A model generated the notes under the pieces. That model did no database searches. It worked only from the letters and a program-made list of their open reading frames with translations, and was not told where the DNA came from. The translations under genes were made by a program, and so were the position numbers. Positions 41,153-42,167 of a stretch of 42,167 nt of DNA are shown here, in pieces. The stretch is from Armatimonadota bacterium. GTDB lineage: Bacteria > Armatimonadota > Hebobacteria > CAIYQO01. The stretch is taken from the NCBI GenBank assembly GCA_020060775.1, contig JAGUZN010000335.1:1-42167 (forward strand), in the 5' to 3' direction. The first letter of the stretch is position 1, and each line of letters begins with the position of its first letter.

Positions 41153-42167
41153 ATGAAAGGTATGAACAGGTTCACAGGCTTAACGGCGTGGGAAGTGGTG
41201 CTGGTGGTGTTTGTGCTGTTTGTTCTCTGGGCAATCTTCGCTCCGCCACGACATCATGGAGGGCAAGCACGACGCACCCAGTGTCTCTCCAATGTCCGGC
41301 AGATTTCTACTGCCATACAAATGTACATGCAGGATCATGATAACCACTTTCCAGGAAAGAACTGGCATGCCGATACCGAGACGTACGTGGGTAGCCGCAG
41401 AATGTATTACTGCCCTAGCGATCCCGCAAAGGTAGAAGAAGAACCCATCAGTTACGGCTACAATGGCCTGTTCATCGACGCGAATGGCAACGGGATCTCC
41501 GAGGGACAGGTGCTGACGCCCACCGAGGTCGGCGTATTCTGTGATGCCGGCCCCGCCCGCCCCTGGTCGGAGGGCGGGGGACTTATCTTCGGCGCGCCGC
41601 TGCGGGAATCGCCGACAGTGTCCCCGGCCTTTCGCCACGCCCGAGTCATTATGGTCGGGTACGCCGATGGGCATGCGGGGGTAGCACCGTTCGTCAGCAA
41701 GCGAGCGGAAATCCGAAAACTATCCGACAAATACAGCCGGGCTTTCTACCAGTCGCAGATGATGGGGTTCTTGAATAATCCCATTGGCGGTGTGCGCGAG
41801 TTCCCCATGATCGCCAATCCCGACACCACCCCCTTCACCATCGGCGGCGAGAGTTGCGGGCGACTGCTGCTGGAAGCCGCGGCCAAGGCCTGGAGCGTGA
41901 AGACCGGCACCCCCTTCACTCGCGCCTGGCATGGCCCGGCGCGCACTGCCCGGCGCGGCCGGCACTATGTGTGGATCAGCGCCGATGGCGAAAAACCGAA
42001 AGGCCCTGCCGTCCCCATTGCCCGCGAGACAATGGTGGTGGTCATCAATCGCAACACGAAGATCCCCCTCGGGATTGGCTTAGAGAAGATCGGCAGTGAC
42101 TACTATGTCACCACCACATTTCTCCGCAGTGTCTTCGGTAATCCGGATGGCATGCCTAACTTCACCA
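41153..42167 (+). CDS. Type IV prepilin-like protein with PstS-like C-terminal domain, 3' end missing
   Basis: The frame is open to the end of the window (338 codons), so the C-terminus is missing. The N-terminus is a prepilin leader: M-K-G-M-N-R-F-T-G, cut before L10, with Glu14 as the conserved +5 Glu, then a hydrophobic helix (V-V-L-V-V-F-V-L-F-V-L-W-A-I-F). The next ~170 residues match H-X9-DG prepilin-like proteins: C-L-S-N-V-R-Q-I, Y-Y-C-P-S-D, and F-R-H-x9-D-G near residue 161. From about residue 195 (T-I-G-G-E-S-C-G-R-L-L-L-E-A) the sequence resembles PstS-type phosphate-binding proteins, including A-R-E-T-M-V-V-V-I-N-R. AGGAGG precedes ATG 41153. That joining is unusual; the PstS relation is an inference. 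Confidence 0.7.
   Translation, partial: MKGMNRFTGLTAWEVVLVVFVLFVLWAIFAPPRHHGGQARRTQCLSNVRQISTAIQMYMQDHDNHFPGKNWHADTETYVGSRRMYYCPSDPAKVEEEPISYGYNGLFIDANGNGISEGQVLTPTEVGVFCDAGPARPWSEGGGLIFGAPLRESPTVSPAFRHARVIMVGYADGHAGVAPFVSKRAEIRKLSDKYSRAFYQSQMMGFLNNPIGGVREFPMIANPDTTPFTIGGESCGRLLLEAAAKAWSVKTGTPFTRAWHGPARTARRGRHYVWISADGEKPKGPAVPIARETMVVVINRNTKIPLGIGLEKIGSDYYVTTTFLRSVFGNPDGMPNFT

Noticed and set aside
1..42167. tRNA genes, CRISPR arrays, insertion sequences, prophage
   Set aside because: No T-loop GGTTCGAATC-like segments in a cloverleaf, no regularly spaced repeats, and no transposase, integrase or phage structural genes were found by reading.

Overview
This is a bacterial chromosome segment, estimated by eye at about 60% GC and densely coded on both strands. 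It has no rRNA, recognisable tRNA, insertion sequence or CRISPR array. The lineage cannot be fixed from sequence alone. A type IV prepilin-like protein with an H-X9-DG motif, stress proteins of the DUF892, DUF2267 and YsnF types, a TgpA-like transglutaminase, and a sugar-scavenging gene set together suggest a soil, plant-associated or thermal-mat heterotroph of the Armatimonadota/Chloroflexota kind. That placement is an inference with low to moderate confidence. Translation starts are mostly ATG or GTG behind AGGAGG-like Shine-Dalgarno sites.

Layout. (1) 1-8.7 kb, carbohydrate region: the 3' part of a GH-A-like protein that seems to have lost its catalytic glutamates, two stress proteins on the minus strand (DUF892, DUF2267), a GH2 beta-mannosidase, a ThuA-like protein, a GH4 glycosidase and, divergently, a PIG-L deacetylase. 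(2) 8.7-12 kb: a DUF401 permease, TrmL and carbamate kinase. (3) 12.2-18 kb: an SGNH-like protein, then a tandem metallo-beta-lactamase protein, a class I glutamine amidotransferase-like hydrolase, a corrinoid-type UroD-like methyltransferase and an AraC regulator. (4) 18-21.7 kb: a tight plus-strand run of a TIM-barrel enzyme, a PGDH_C dehydrogenase, an amidohydrolase and a Gfo/Idh/MocA dehydrogenase. These fit the steps of the non-phosphorylative D-apiose pathway. (5) 21.9-25.2 kb: a promoter, an attenuator-like leader and a 1044-residue fusion of GTP-type PEP carboxykinase with a PLP aminotransferase.

(6) 25.4-29.4 kb: a YsnF-type stress protein, two nitroreductase-fold proteins, small membrane proteins and a CPBP protease. 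(7) 29.6-32.7 kb: a translationally coupled PIG-L deacetylase and GT4 glycosyltransferase, followed by an (alpha/alpha)6 glycosidase. (8) 32.7-40.6 kb, mostly minus strand: an anchored protein, family 4 uracil-DNA glycosylase, an alpha/beta hydrolase, a phosphoribosyltransferase fused to a PRPP synthetase, a response regulator with HD-GYP output, and a large membrane transglutaminase with an apparently leaderless start. (9) 40.7-42.2 kb: a structured intergenic region, a small membrane peptide and a prepilin-like protein joined to a PstS-like domain, cut by the window end.

How the genes work together. Glycosidases (mannoside, GH4 substrate) release plant-type sugars. The apiose-like cluster would oxidise a branched pentose to a tetrulose plus CO2. 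The PEPCK-aminotransferase fusion could feed amino-acid carbon through oxaloacetate to PEP. The most notable items are this fusion with its attenuator leader, the apiose-like operon, the PRTase-PRPP synthetase fusion, the pilin/PstS-like hybrid, and the degenerate copy of a gene start upstream of carbamate kinase.
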